Source: Acidipropionibacterium thoenii DSM 20276
GTDB taxonomy: Bacteria > Actinomycetota > Actinomycetes > Propionibacteriales > Propionibacteriaceae
Length of the DNA: 64,000 nucleotides
NCBI RefSeq assembly: GCF_000423445.1
Contig: NZ_AUHZ01000008.1
Location: forward strand, 62,001 to 126,000
Direction of reading: 5' to 3'
Made by a program: the position numbers and the translations under genes. The notes beneath the pieces are model-generated. The model saw only the letters and a list, made by a program, of their open reading frames with translations. It did not search any database and was not told where the DNA came from. This document shows positions 16,724-25,462 of this stretch, one piece after another. The first letter of the stretch is position 1. Every line of letters begins with the position of its first letter.

Positions 16724-18379
16724 TCAGTCCATCAACACCTGGAAGTGGTCCTCGGCCAGGCTCTGCTCGCCGACCGGCTTGCGGCCATCGGCGCCGGCCA
16801 GCTGGACATCGACGGCCTGCACCAGCGGGGCGTGCAGCCCGACCATTCGCATGTCACAGATCAGCGTCCGGTGCTGGCACGGCACCGCCCATCGCAGCGC
16901 CGCCGGGGTGGCAGCGGTGAGGATCCGCTCCTCCAAGGGCGCACGCGGCATCAGAACGGGCCCGGCCTGTTCAGCCAGCGCATCGAGGCGGGCCTGGCGC
17001 ACCGGCCAGGGGACGTTGCGCAGCACATTGCGCGACAGCAGGCCGGTGTCGGGGGTGGGCGCCAGGAGCTCCTCCAGGGACCTGCCGGAGACCACGCAGT
17101 CCTCGATCGTCCTGGCCGCGGCGATCACCTCCGGCCAGGGTCGGATCCGGGCTGCCGGCGCCGCCACCCTCGCCAGGATCGAGGACAGCATCGCCGAGGC
17201 CGGCCGCCAGGCCTCGAAGGAGTCGGAGTTGGCCATCACCACGACACCGATGCCGGTGGTGGGGTGCCACCGCATGTGCGAGCTGAACCCGGGCAGCCCG
17301 CCGGAGTGCCCCACCACCCGGCCGAACCGGTGATCCAGCTCGCAGATCAGGCCATAGCCGTATCCCGCTGCGTCCAGCTGTCGCCCCGCGAAAGGCCACT
17401 CAGTGGTCCTCATCACGGTGTGAGCGGTCTGCATCCGGCGTCGGGAGGACGCCGCCAGCACCGCCTCGGAGCGGGAATCGGGGGTCTCGTCGAAGGCCGA
17501 GCCGAGGAAGTCCATCCAGCTGGCGAGATCGTCGAGGGTGCTGAACAGGTCCCCGATGCAGCCCAGCGCGCCGGACCCCACGAAGGGCTCCGGGGTGAAG
17601 GTGGCGCCACCGTCGAAGGTCCGGAAGCCGCCGGCGATGTCGGTGCCGCCGGGGTACAGCGAGGCATCGGGGCGGGTCGAGGCCAGACCGAGAGGGTCGA
17701 GGATCCTTTCCCGGATCGATGCTGCAACCGGACGGCCGGTGACCGCCTCGATGGCCCGGGCGATCTGGGAGACGCCGAGATTGGAGTACTGGTAGCGGGT
17801 TCCGGGCAGTCCGCCCAGCCGCAGCCCCGACCTCAGCTGAGCGGCGATCCACTCCCGGGACTCGGCCAGGTGCTCATCTCCCCAGGGGTTGTCCTCGGCG
17901 ATCCCCGACCGGTTGCTCAGCAACTCCTCCAGGCTGGCGTCGAGGACCGGGTCCTCGGCGCCTCCAGAGAGGTGGTAGCGAGCCCTGCCCAGACCCTCGA
18001 TCAGCTCGGCGGCCGGCAGGTTGAGGTCCAGGATCCCGGCGTCGCGCAGGGACAGCGCGGTGGCGGCCAGGAACGACTTGGACATCGAGGCGATCCGGTA
18101 GACGGTCCGCGCCGATGCCGAGCCGTCGTCCATCCGGGGAGAGCCGCTGGTGTGGACCGCCACCACCGAGCCCCGCCAGGTGATGGCGGCTACGCAGGAC
18201 GGCGCGAGTGCCAGGGTCGCGGCGTCCAGCTGGGAGTCGAGGACGCCCCGGCACAGCTCGGCGAAGTCTGCCGGGGGCTGCCAGACGGCCCCGATGGGAC
18301 AGTGCTGGACGGCGGCGGAGGGCAGGGCAGGCACGGGGGACATGAACGGATCCGGACCGATCGGCGGTTCTGGGATCAC
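16724..18379 (-). CDS. Serine hydrolase, class C beta-lactamase/DD-peptidase fold
   Basis: A 551-aa penicillin-binding-type hydrolase with no signal peptide. Catalytic motifs: SMSKS (Ser-x-x-Lys, near residue 98), YSN (in YQYSNLG), and HSG in GHSGGLPG replacing KTG. About 150 residues follow the catalytic domain with no recognised domain. The GTG start overlaps the stop of the upstream amidotransferase (GTGA), so the two are co-translated. Likely substrates are D-amino peptides or esters; a true beta-lactamase is less likely given cytoplasmic location. Confidence 0.85.
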   Translation of the reverse strand: MIPEPPIGPDPFMSPVPALPSAAVQHCPIGAVWQPPADFAELCRGVLDSQLDAATLALAPSCVAAITWRGSVVAVHTSGSPRMDDGSASARTVYRIASMSKSFLAATALSLRDAGILDLNLPAAELIEGLGRARYHLSGGAEDPVLDASLEELLSNRSGIAEDNPWGDEHLAESREWIAAQLRSGLRLGGLPGTRYQYSNLGVSQIARAIEAVTGRPVAASIRERILDPLGLASTRPDASLYPGGTDIAGGFRTFDGGATFTPEPFVGSGALGCIGDLFSTLDDLASWMDFLGSAFDETPDSRSEAVLAASSRRRMQTAHTVMRTTEWPFAGRQLDAAGYGYGLICELDHRFGRVVGHSGGLPGFSSHMRWHPTTGIGVVVMANSDSFEAWRPASAMLSSILARVAAPAARIRPWPEVIAAARTIEDCVVSGRSLEELLAPTPDTGLLSRNVLRNVPWPVRQARLDALAEQAGPVLMPRAPLEERILTAATPAALRWAVPCQHRTLICDMRMVGLHAPLVQAVDVQLAGADGRKPVGEQSLAEDHFQVLMD

Positions 18380-19107
18380 CCGTGGGCTCTTCGCTGCTCG
18401 AAGGCCTGGCGGATCTCGGCGGCGAAGCCGGCCACCATCTGGCGGGCGGCGGCGGTGTTGACGGCGTCATACCCCCGGGCCGCGGCCACCAGATCGTCGC
18501 GGGAGTAGCCGTCGGCGGCCAGTGCGGACTCGTCCCAACCCGCCAGGTTCTCAGCGGAGGCCTCGGGGTGGAACTGCAGGCCGCGGACATGGGAACCGAT
18601 CCGGAATGCCTGGTTGACGATCGCCTGGGAGGAGGCCAGCAGGACCGCCGTCGGTGGCAGCTCCGTGATCATGTCCTGATGGTTCTCGATCATCGGGGTG
18701 CCGTCCTTCAGGACGCCGGTCACCGGATCATCGGAGCCCTCGGCGGTGGTGTGGATGAGGGTGGCGCCGCGTTCCTTGGGTCCGGTCTTCGCACACACCT
18801 GGCCGCCGGCGACGTCGGCCAGCAGCTGTCCGCCCAGACAGATCCCCAGGGTGGGCAGATCCTCGTCGATGGCCTGCACTGCCAGCCTCCGCTCGCCGCG
18901 CAACCAGGGGGCCCGGTCGAACTCGTCGGGCATCAGTCCGCCGCCGAGCATGACCAGGCCGTCGAACTCGCCGAGATCATCAGGCAGGCCCTGGGAGGCG
19001 AGCTGCTCGCGCACCTCGAGTCCCTCCTCGACGAGCCAGCCCTTGAGCCGGCGCGGCCCCGAACTGGGCGAGTTGACGACCACCAGGACGGTGGGTGCGG
19101 TGCGCAT
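18376..19107 (-). CDS. Class I glutamine amidotransferase-like protein
   Basis: A 244-aa single-domain protein of the GMP-synthase-type GATase fold. The nucleophile elbow is GICLGGQLL and the His-Glu pair is in LQFHPEAS. Related stand-alone enzymes include gamma-glutamyl hydrolases and PuuD-like enzymes that cleave gamma-glutamyl amides, which would fit the peptide-degrading neighbourhood. The ATG has AAGGAGC upstream. It is coupled to the class C hydrolase downstream and separated from the M19 gene by a hairpin. Confidence 0.85.
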   Translation of the reverse strand: MRTAPTVLVVVNSPSSGPRRLKGWLVEEGLEVREQLASQGLPDDLGEFDGLVMLGGGLMPDEFDRAPWLRGERRLAVQAIDEDLPTLGICLGGQLLADVAGGQVCAKTGPKERGATLIHTTAEGSDDPVTGVLKDGTPMIENHQDMITELPPTAVLLASSQAIVNQAFRIGSHVRGLQFHPEASAENLAGWDESALAADGYSRDDLVAAARGYDAVNTAAARQMVAGFAAEIRQAFEQRRAHG

Positions 19108-19135
19108 CGGTTCTGCTCCTTGATGTTGCGGTTCG

Positions 19136-19165
19136 GGCCCGGCCGGGATCGCTCCCGGCCGGGCC
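19136..19165 (-). terminator. Hairpin between dipeptidase and amidotransferase genes
   Basis: A 13-bp perfect stem (GGCCCGGCCGGGA with its complement) around TCGC lies in the 82-base gap. It probably attenuates or ends the pabC-dipeptidase transcript, so the last two genes may have their own promoter. Confidence 0.6.
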
Positions 19166-19189
19166 GGCGGGGGCACCCGGACCACCGGC

Positions 19190-20290
19190 TCAATCCGTGA
19201 GATCGACCGCCGGGGCGAGTGCCTGAGGATCCGGCTGGGGGGCGTCCCCCCTCATGAAGGCACGGTAGTCGGGGTCGGATGCCTCCACCACCCGCAGCAC
19301 ATTGCGGTGGCCGGCGGCCTCCAGATCGGCCCGCGACCAGCCACGCCGCGACAGCTCCGCGAGCAGCTGCTGGTAGTGCGAGACGTCGTCCAGCCCCCGG
19401 GGCATCGAGCCGGTTCCGTCGTAGTCGGCGCCGATCCCGACCGCCGAGACGCCGGCCACCTCGCGGACATGGTCCATGTGGTCGGCGACCTGGGAGATTC
19501 CGACCGTGGGGGGTTCCCCGACCTCCCCGGCCTCCACCCAGTCGTGCCTGGCCTGGCTGACGAAGGAGGGCACGAAGGCCACCATCACCACCCCGCCGCC
19601 CTCCCCGATCCGGGAGATGACGTCGTCAGGGACATTGCGCGGGTGGTCGCACAGCGCGAGGGTGGCCGAATGGGAGACCATCACCGGGCGGGTGCTGGCT
19701 GCCAGCGCGTCGCGCATCGTCGAAGGGGCGACATGGGCCAGATCGACGACCATCCCGATCCGGTTCATCTCCCTGACCACCTCGACGCCGAAGCCGCTCA
19801 GCCCGTCGTGGCGAGGGACATCTGTGGCCGAGTCGGCCCAGTCGGTGGTCCGCGACCAGGTGAGCGTCAGGTAGCGGGCCCCGAGTCGGGCGTACTGGCG
19901 CAGCACCGCCATCGAGCCGTCGATCTGGGCGCCTCCCTCGACCCCGATGAAGGAGGCGATCCGGCCCTGACCGGCGATCCGACGGGCGTCGGCGGCGGTG
20001 GCCGCCAGCTCCAGGGTGTCGGGGTAGCCGGCCACCAGTCGTTGCACGAAGTCGATCTGTTCCAGGGTGCCGGTCACCTGCTGGGCGTCGGTCAGCTGCG
20101 GATCCACCCACACCGACCAGAACTGGCCCTGCACGCCGCCGGCCACCAGCCTCGGAAGGTCGGTGTGCAGGCCGGCCACCGGGTGGGCCGGATCGTCGAG
20201 CCCACCGACCCGGTAGCCGCGGATCTGGCGGGCGGCCCAGGCCAGATCGTTGTGGCCGTCGATGACGCCGATCACATCAGTGTCGCCCAC
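19190..20290 (-). CDS. Membrane dipeptidase (peptidase M19)
   Basis: A 366-aa zinc dipeptidase related to renal dipeptidase, a family that cleaves L-Xaa-D-Xaa dipeptides and sometimes beta-lactams. Metal ligands are visible: DGHNDLAW at the N-terminus, GVEGG (bridging Glu), LAHV and VSHS (His), and GADYDGTGSMP near the C-terminus. There is no signal peptide. I chose GTG 20290, which follows the upstream stop by two bases; a GTG at 20275 is the alternative. It is tightly linked to the class IV aminotransferase. Confidence 0.88.
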   Translation of the reverse strand: MGDTDVIGVIDGHNDLAWAARQIRGYRVGGLDDPAHPVAGLHTDLPRLVAGGVQGQFWSVWVDPQLTDAQQVTGTLEQIDFVQRLVAGYPDTLELAATAADARRIAGQGRIASFIGVEGGAQIDGSMAVLRQYARLGARYLTLTWSRTTDWADSATDVPRHDGLSGFGVEVVREMNRIGMVVDLAHVAPSTMRDALAASTRPVMVSHSATLALCDHPRNVPDDVISRIGEGGGVVMVAFVPSFVSQARHDWVEAGEVGEPPTVGISQVADHMDHVREVAGVSAVGIGADYDGTGSMPRGLDDVSHYQQLLAELSRRGWSRADLEAAGHRNVLRVVEASDPDYRAFMRGDAPQPDPQALAPAVDLTD

Positions 20291-20292
20291 CC

Positions 20293-21165
20293 TCAGGACC
20301 GGCGCTTCTCGAGATCGTCGTTGATGGCCTGGGTGGCCTGGTGGTCGAGGGCCACCGGCTTGCCGTCCAGAGTCCGGATCGGGGCGGCACCACGGGTGCT
20401 GGAGCACAGCCACAGCCCCTCGGCGCCGGCCAGCTCGGAGACCATGATGTTGCCCACCGTGGTGGGCAGGCCGCGAGCCTCCAGCTCGGTGAAGATGTCC
20501 CCCTGGGTGGTGCCCTTCAGTATCCCCAGGCTGTCCGGAGGGGTGACGTAGACCCCGTCGATCCGGGCGATGAGAGAGGCGCTGGGGCCCTCCAGGGCGT
20601 ATCCGTCGATGCTGGTGAAGATGACATCGGAGGCGCCGCGACGCTCGGCCTCTCGCAGCACCGCCTTGTTGACCGCGTACGACAGGGTCTTGGCCCCCTG
20701 CAGCAGCCAGGGTGAGGTCTCGGCGACGTCATGGCGGTAGCCGCGGTCCAGGGTCACGACGTCCAGACCGTCACGGCGGACCTCGGTCGGGTCATCGGCG
20801 AGGTATCCCAGGGCCCATCCCGACGGTGCCGAGACCTGGCCCTCGATGCCGCGGGTCATGCAGAACTTCACCGCGGCCAGCACACCCACATCGGCCATCT
20901 GATGGGCGGTGTCGACGACCACGCGGCGCCATAGGTCGAGGTTGGGCTCGGGCAGCTCCAGCATCGCCGCCGAGTGGGCGAACCGGGCCAGGTGGGCCTC
21001 CAGGGCCAACGGGACGCCGTCGATGACGCCGGCCGTCTCGAAGATCCCGTCTCCTCGCGTGATGCCCAGGTCGTCGACCCGGATCAGGGTGGCGTCGGTG
21101 GGGTGGCTGCGGAAGGATCCCTCGGGGGTCGACAGATCGACGAAGTTGAGGATCATTGGTTTCAT
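20293..21165 (-). CDS. Class IV aminotransferase, aminodeoxychorismate lyase-like
   Basis: A 290-aa PLP enzyme of fold type IV. The PLP lysine is in QGAKTLSYAVNK (around residue 158), with ITRGDGIFE near the N-terminus and the phosphate-binding LKGTTQGDIF near the end. The overall pattern matches actinobacterial 4-amino-4-deoxychorismate lyase (PabC), which makes p-aminobenzoate for folate. The same fold includes D-amino-acid aminotransferases, which would suit the next gene (M19 dipeptidase), so the reaction is not settled. Confidence 0.8.
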   Translation of the reverse strand: MKPMILNFVDLSTPEGSFRSHPTDATLIRVDDLGITRGDGIFETAGVIDGVPLALEAHLARFAHSAAMLELPEPNLDLWRRVVVDTAHQMADVGVLAAVKFCMTRGIEGQVSAPSGWALGYLADDPTEVRRDGLDVVTLDRGYRHDVAETSPWLLQGAKTLSYAVNKAVLREAERRGASDVIFTSIDGYALEGPSASLIARIDGVYVTPPDSLGILKGTTQGDIFTELEARGLPTTVGNIMVSELAGAEGLWLCSSTRGAAPIRTLDGKPVALDHQATQAINDDLEKRRS

Positions 21166-21485
21166 AACGTGCCCGTTCGTGAGTCGTGAGGGTGGCTGCG
21201 ATGACGCTGACCAACTGTCAGTGATGATAGGCCCCGCTCATCCCGGGTGATTGCACAGCCGGGCCCACCCAGGAGGGTGAATCCGGAATAAATCCGCTTC
21301 CATGGCTATGAACCGGGATCTGTTACGGTGAATTCGCTGTCGGCGCTGTGTCTCAGTTATGTAAAAGTCTTGTTATGTTTCGCAAGATCGCCGTTCCCCA
21401 GTGATGGGATGCCATCAGATCGCACCAAGATCACAGCTGTACCGGGGTTCCGTCAGGGCCCCGGGTGACCACGAAGGAAGTCCAG
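21166..21485. other. Divergent control region of the peptide locus
   Basis: No gene is seen. It contains an inverted repeat CTGAC-CAACT-GTCAG (21207-21221) near the leftward gene and a direct repeat GTTATGT (21356-21362 and 21372-21378) in an AT-richer stretch upstream of the binding-protein gene. It must carry both divergent promoters. The AsnC-type regulator encoded at 28100 is a candidate ligand. Confidence 0.5.
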
Positions 21486-23336
21486 ATGCGTAACAGATCA
21501 CGCACCATCAGGAGGGTGTCGGCCTCGCTCGTGGCCGCCACCCTGCTCGCCGCAGGCTCGATCGGGGGCGCCGGGTCGGCCAGCGCCGCTCCCTCTCATG
21601 ACGTCGCTGACAGCTCCGCCTCGCCGAGCACATCGGCCAGCCCCAGCGTGCTGAGGATCGCGACCTCCGGGTTCGTGGACAGCTTCAACCCGTTCACCTC
21701 GATCTACCTGCTGCCGACCAACTCGATCCGCTACATGTACGAGAACCTGGTGGCCAACGACCAGAAGGACGGCTCCCCGACGAAGGGGCTGGCCGACTCC
21801 TGGAAGACCTCCAACGACGGCAAGACGTGGACCTTCACCATGCAGGACGGCCTGAAGTGGTCCGACGGGCAGCCGATCACCTCGGCCGACGTCAAGTACA
21901 CCTACGACCAGATGATGAAGGTCCCCGACCTGGCGGTGGCCAATGGCAACCTGGTGAGCAACTTCGCCAGCGTCGAGGCCCCCGATGCCAAGACTCTGGT
22001 GATCAACCTCAAGACCGCTCAGGCCCCAAACCCTGGCGTCGAGATCCCGATCGTCCCCGAGCACATCTGGTCCAAGATCAAGGATCCCGCCAAGTTCACC
22101 AATGAGTCGAACACGGTGGGCTCCGGCCCCTTCCAGCTGGTGAGCTACAAGGCCAACCAGAGCATCGTCTTCAAGGCCAATCCCAGCTACTGGCGCGGCG
22201 CCCCCAAGGTCTCCGGGCTCCAGTACATCTACTACACGAACTCCGATGCCCAGGTGCAGGCGCTGCGCTCGGGAGACGTGGACTTCGTCACCGGGTTGAC
22301 CTCGACCCAGTTCAACGCACTCAAGGGGGCCACCGGGGTCACCACCCACTCCGGGCTCGGACGCCGGTACACCTCGATCAGCATCAACAGCGGGATGGAG
22401 ACCACCAGCGGACAGGCCTTCGGTACCGGCGCGGCGGCCCTCAAGGACGTCAAGGTGCGCCAGGCGCTACGCCAGGCGATCGACAACAAGACCCTGCTCT
22501 CCAAGGTGCTCAACGGCCAGGGCACCGAGGCCACCAGCTTCATCCCGGCCTCCTTCCCGAAGTGGAGCCTGCCGACCAACAGCCCGGTGATCATCAAGTA
22601 CGACCCGGCGGCCGCCGAGAAGACCCTGGACGCCGACGGCTGGAAGGTCGGCTCGGACGGCATCCGGGCCAAGAACGGTCAGAAGCTGAGCCTGCGGCTG
22701 CTCGTCGACTCCAGTGATCCCACCGAGCAGACCAGCGCCGACTACCTCAAGCCGTGGCTGAAGAAGGTCGGCATCGACCTGAAGGTGCAGTCCAGCGACT
22801 CCGACACGATCTCCGACAAGACCGTCAAGGGCGACTATGACATGTACTTCTCGGGCTGGAGCATCAACCCGGATCCGGACTACCAGCTGGGCATCAACAC
22901 CTGCTCCTCCCGACCGACCCGTACCGACGGCACCGGTGGCACCACCCAGGACGGCTACTGCAACCCCGCCTTCGACAAGCTCTATGCCGAGCAGCGCGCC
23001 GCGCTCGACGAGACCAAGCGTCGCGCCATCGTTCAGAAGATGCTCGAGATGAACTACACCGACACCCCGCAGATCGCGATCTGGTACGGCAACTCGCTGG
23101 AGGCCTACCGCTCCGACCGATTCACCGGTTTCGCACTGCAGCCCTCCAACAACGGCATCATCGCCAACCAGGCCGGCGCCTGGGGCTTCCTGGAGGCCGC
23201 CCCGGTGGCGGGTTCGACCAATACCTCGAGCTCTCACACCGGACTGGTCGTCGGCGGCATCGTCGTCGCGGTGCTGGTGATCGCCGGCGTCGTCTGGTTG
23301 CTGGTGCGGCGTCGGCACGCCGACGAGACCGAGTGA
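21486..23336 (+). CDS. Peptide ABC transporter substrate-binding protein (SBP family 5)
   Basis: A 616-aa exported solute receptor. A twin-Arg-free Sec signal peptide (LVAATLLAAGSIGGAGSASA) is followed by a Ser-rich linker and the family 5 domain (NPFTSIYL, then GLADSWKTSNDGKTWTF). There is no lipobox. Instead the protein ends in a transmembrane helix (GLVVGGIVVAVLVIAGVVWL) and RRR, an unusual way to hold a binding protein on the membrane. The ATG follows GAAGGAAG. First gene of the importer operon. Confidence 0.92.
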   Translation: MRNRSRTIRRVSASLVAATLLAAGSIGGAGSASAAPSHDVADSSASPSTSASPSVLRIATSGFVDSFNPFTSIYLLPTNSIRYMYENLVANDQKDGSPTKGLADSWKTSNDGKTWTFTMQDGLKWSDGQPITSADVKYTYDQMMKVPDLAVANGNLVSNFASVEAPDAKTLVINLKTAQAPNPGVEIPIVPEHIWSKIKDPAKFTNESNTVGSGPFQLVSYKANQSIVFKANPSYWRGAPKVSGLQYIYYTNSDAQVQALRSGDVDFVTGLTSTQFNALKGATGVTTHSGLGRRYTSISINSGMETTSGQAFGTGAAALKDVKVRQALRQAIDNKTLLSKVLNGQGTEATSFIPASFPKWSLPTNSPVIIKYDPAAAEKTLDADGWKVGSDGIRAKNGQKLSLRLLVDSSDPTEQTSADYLKPWLKKVGIDLKVQSSDSDTISDKTVKGDYDMYFSGWSINPDPDYQLGINTCSSRPTRTDGTGGTTQDGYCNPAFDKLYAEQRAALDETKRRAIVQKMLEMNYTDTPQIAIWYGNSLEAYRSDRFTGFALQPSNNGIIANQAGAWGFLEAAPVAGSTNTSSSHTGLVVGGIVVAVLVIAGVVWLLVRRRHADETE

Positions 23337-23343
23337 CCGACCG

Positions 23344-23377
23344 GCTGGGGCGTCGCGGCAACGCGCGACGCCCCAGC
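23344..23377 (+). terminator. Hairpin between binding protein and permease genes
   Basis: A 14-bp perfect stem (GCTGGGGCGTCGCG with its complement) around a 6-base loop lies just after the stop. In binding-protein operons such a partial terminator or 3' stabiliser keeps receptor levels above permease levels. Confidence 0.6.
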
Positions 23378-23504
23378 TGAGTCCGGCCCATCCGCTCCCC
23401 ACCCGTCCGGTCCGGCCCCGACATGGCAACCTGTCGAGGCCGCCTCCACCCCATACGCCCAGCTGCGCCGAGTCGCTGATCCGGGCCCTCTCGAAGGAGA
23501 CGCC

Positions 23505-24536
23505 ATGTCCACTGCCGTCGCGTCCACGGTCACCGTGGGGGAGACCGACGAGCCGCCGCGCAGCGTACCTGCGATCAAGTACTTCCTGAGCAAATTGGGG
23601 GGTTCGGCGATCTCGATGGTGATGGTGATCCTGCTCGGCTTCTTCGCCTTCAAGCTGCTGCCGGGGGACCCGGTGGCGCTGATGGCCAGGGAACGACCGA
23701 TGAGCGCCGAGCAGATGGATCAGCTGCGGGCCCAGCTGGGCCTCAGCAAGCCGATGATCGTGCAGTTCTGGGACTACCTGGTCAACGTCTTCACGCTCAA
23801 CTTCGGCAACTCCTACGTCTACAAGCAGTCGGTGGCCAGCCTCATCGGGCAGTACTTCTGGAACACCATCCTGCTCACCGGCACCTCGGCAGTGATCGCC
23901 ATCGCGCTGGGCCTGTGGCTCGGCCAGCGCTCGGCATGGAAGCACGGCTCCTGGTTCGACCGGATCTCCTCCGGCATCGCCCTGGTGTTCTGGTCGGTGC
24001 CCACCTTCTGGCTCGCCCTGCTGCTGCTGATGGTCTTCGGCGGCTCCCTGCAGTGGTTCCCGACCGGCGGGATGATGAGCCCCTCGCCACCGACCGGAAC
24101 CCTGGACAAGGTCCTCGACGTCGCCTCGCACATGGTGCTGCCGGTGATCACCATGGTCGCGGTGGTCTACGCCCAGTACCTGATGGTGATGCGCGCCTCC
24201 CTCATCGAGGAGATGGGCGAGGACTACCTCACCACAGCCCGCGCCAAGGGCCTGCGCGAGGACAAGGTGAGAACCCGCCATGCCGTCCCGAACGCGCTGC
24301 TGCCCACCGTCACCCTGGTCTTCATGCACATCGGCGGGCTGATCGCCGGGGCGGTGACGGTGGAGACGGTGTTCTCCTGGCCCGGGCTCGGCAAGCTCAC
24401 CTATGACGCGATCAGCGGCCCCGACCTGCCGCTGCTGCAGGGCACCTTCGTGGTCTTCTCGGCGATCATCATCGTGACGAACCTGATGGCCGATCTCGTC
24501 TATCGCCTGCTCGACCCGAGAGTGAGGACGGCATGA
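23505..24536 (+). CDS. Dipeptide/oligopeptide ABC transporter permease (DppB type)
   Basis: A 343-aa inner-membrane permease with six transmembrane helices and the BPD_transp_1 fold. The N-terminal segment LPGDPVALM and the coupling-helix region EDYLTTARAKGLREDKVRTRHAVPNA are characteristic of DppB/OppB; the latter contacts the ATPases. Ribosome site GAAGGAG. The stop overlaps the next start (ATGA). Confidence 0.94.
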   Translation: MSTAVASTVTVGETDEPPRSVPAIKYFLSKLGGSAISMVMVILLGFFAFKLLPGDPVALMARERPMSAEQMDQLRAQLGLSKPMIVQFWDYLVNVFTLNFGNSYVYKQSVASLIGQYFWNTILLTGTSAVIAIALGLWLGQRSAWKHGSWFDRISSGIALVFWSVPTFWLALLLLMVFGGSLQWFPTGGMMSPSPPTGTLDKVLDVASHMVLPVITMVAVVYAQYLMVMRASLIEEMGEDYLTTARAKGLREDKVRTRHAVPNALLPTVTLVFMHIGGLIAGAVTVETVFSWPGLGKLTYDAISGPDLPLLQGTFVVFSAIIIVTNLMADLVYRLLDPRVRTA

Positions 24537-25459
24537 CCGCGACCACACCGACACCCGTGATCCAGGCCGGGTCGGCCCGGACGATGGCGTGGCGCCGCCG
24601 GAGCGCTGCGGCCAAGGACTTCTGGCGGGAGTTCCGCCAGTACCCCTCGGGAATGACCGGCCTGGTGGTGCTGGCTGTGATCATCATTCTGGCGCTGCTG
24701 GCACCGGTGCTGGCACCCACCCGGATGCTCGACCTCACCCAGCTGCTGGACAGCCCCCGCTACGCCCCGCCCTCCTGGTCCCATCTGTTCGGCACCGACG
24801 ACCAGGGCCGGGAGCTGTGGGTGCGGATGCTGTGGGGGTCGCGGGTCTCCCTGGTGGTCGGTTTCGCGGCCACCGCGATGTCGATGATCATCGGCACCAT
24901 CATCGGGATCGCCGCCGGTCACTTCACCGGCTGGGTCGGCGGCCTGCTGATGCGCATCGTCGACTTCTTCCTGGTGCTGCCCTCCCTGATCCTGGCGATC
25001 GTGCTCTCCTCGGTACTGTCCCGAGGGGTGATGACGATCGTCATCGCGATCGGCCTGACCTCCTGGGCCGGCACCGCCCGGGTGGTCCGCTCCCAGACGC
25101 TGTCGGTGGAGTCGCGAGATTACGTCGAACGGGCCCGGGTGCTGGGTGCCGGCCACTGGCACATCATCATCAAGCACTTGCTGCCGGCGGTGATGCCGCT
25201 GGTGCTGGCCAACACCACACTGACCGTCGGGTCGGCGATCATCGCCGAGTCGACACTGTCCTTCCTGGGCCTGGGCGACCCGTCCAAGCAGTCCTGGGGC
25301 ACCATTCTGAAGAACTCGATGGACCTGTCGGCGGCCACCAGCGGCTACTGGTGGTACGTGCTCATCCCCGGCCTGGCGATCCTGTTGGTCGTGCTGTCCT
25401 TCACCCTGGTGGGCCGGGTCGTGGAGACCATCGTCAACCCAACCCTGAGGAGTCGGTGA
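24533..25459 (+). CDS. Dipeptide/oligopeptide ABC transporter permease (DppC type)
   Basis: A 308-aa permease, partner of the previous gene. It has the long cytoplasmic N-terminus, the GTDDQGRELWVRMLWGSR segment and the coupling helix (ESRDYVERARVLGAGHWHII) typical of DppC/OppC. It is coupled to DppB by a 4-base overlap and followed 3 bases later by the ATPase gene. Confidence 0.94.
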   Translation: MTATTPTPVIQAGSARTMAWRRRSAAAKDFWREFRQYPSGMTGLVVLAVIIILALLAPVLAPTRMLDLTQLLDSPRYAPPSWSHLFGTDDQGRELWVRMLWGSRVSLVVGFAATAMSMIIGTIIGIAAGHFTGWVGGLLMRIVDFFLVLPSLILAIVLSSVLSRGVMTIVIAIGLTSWAGTARVVRSQTLSVESRDYVERARVLGAGHWHIIIKHLLPAVMPLVLANTTLTVGSAIIAESTLSFLGLGDPSKQSWGTILKNSMDLSAATSGYWWYVLIPGLAILLVVLSFTLVGRVVETIVNPTLRSR

Positions 25460-25462
25460 GCC

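Noticed and set aside
21465-21485. GTG upstream start for the peptide-binding protein
   Set aside because: The ATG at 21486 follows a GAAGGAAG ribosome site and begins directly with a good signal peptide.
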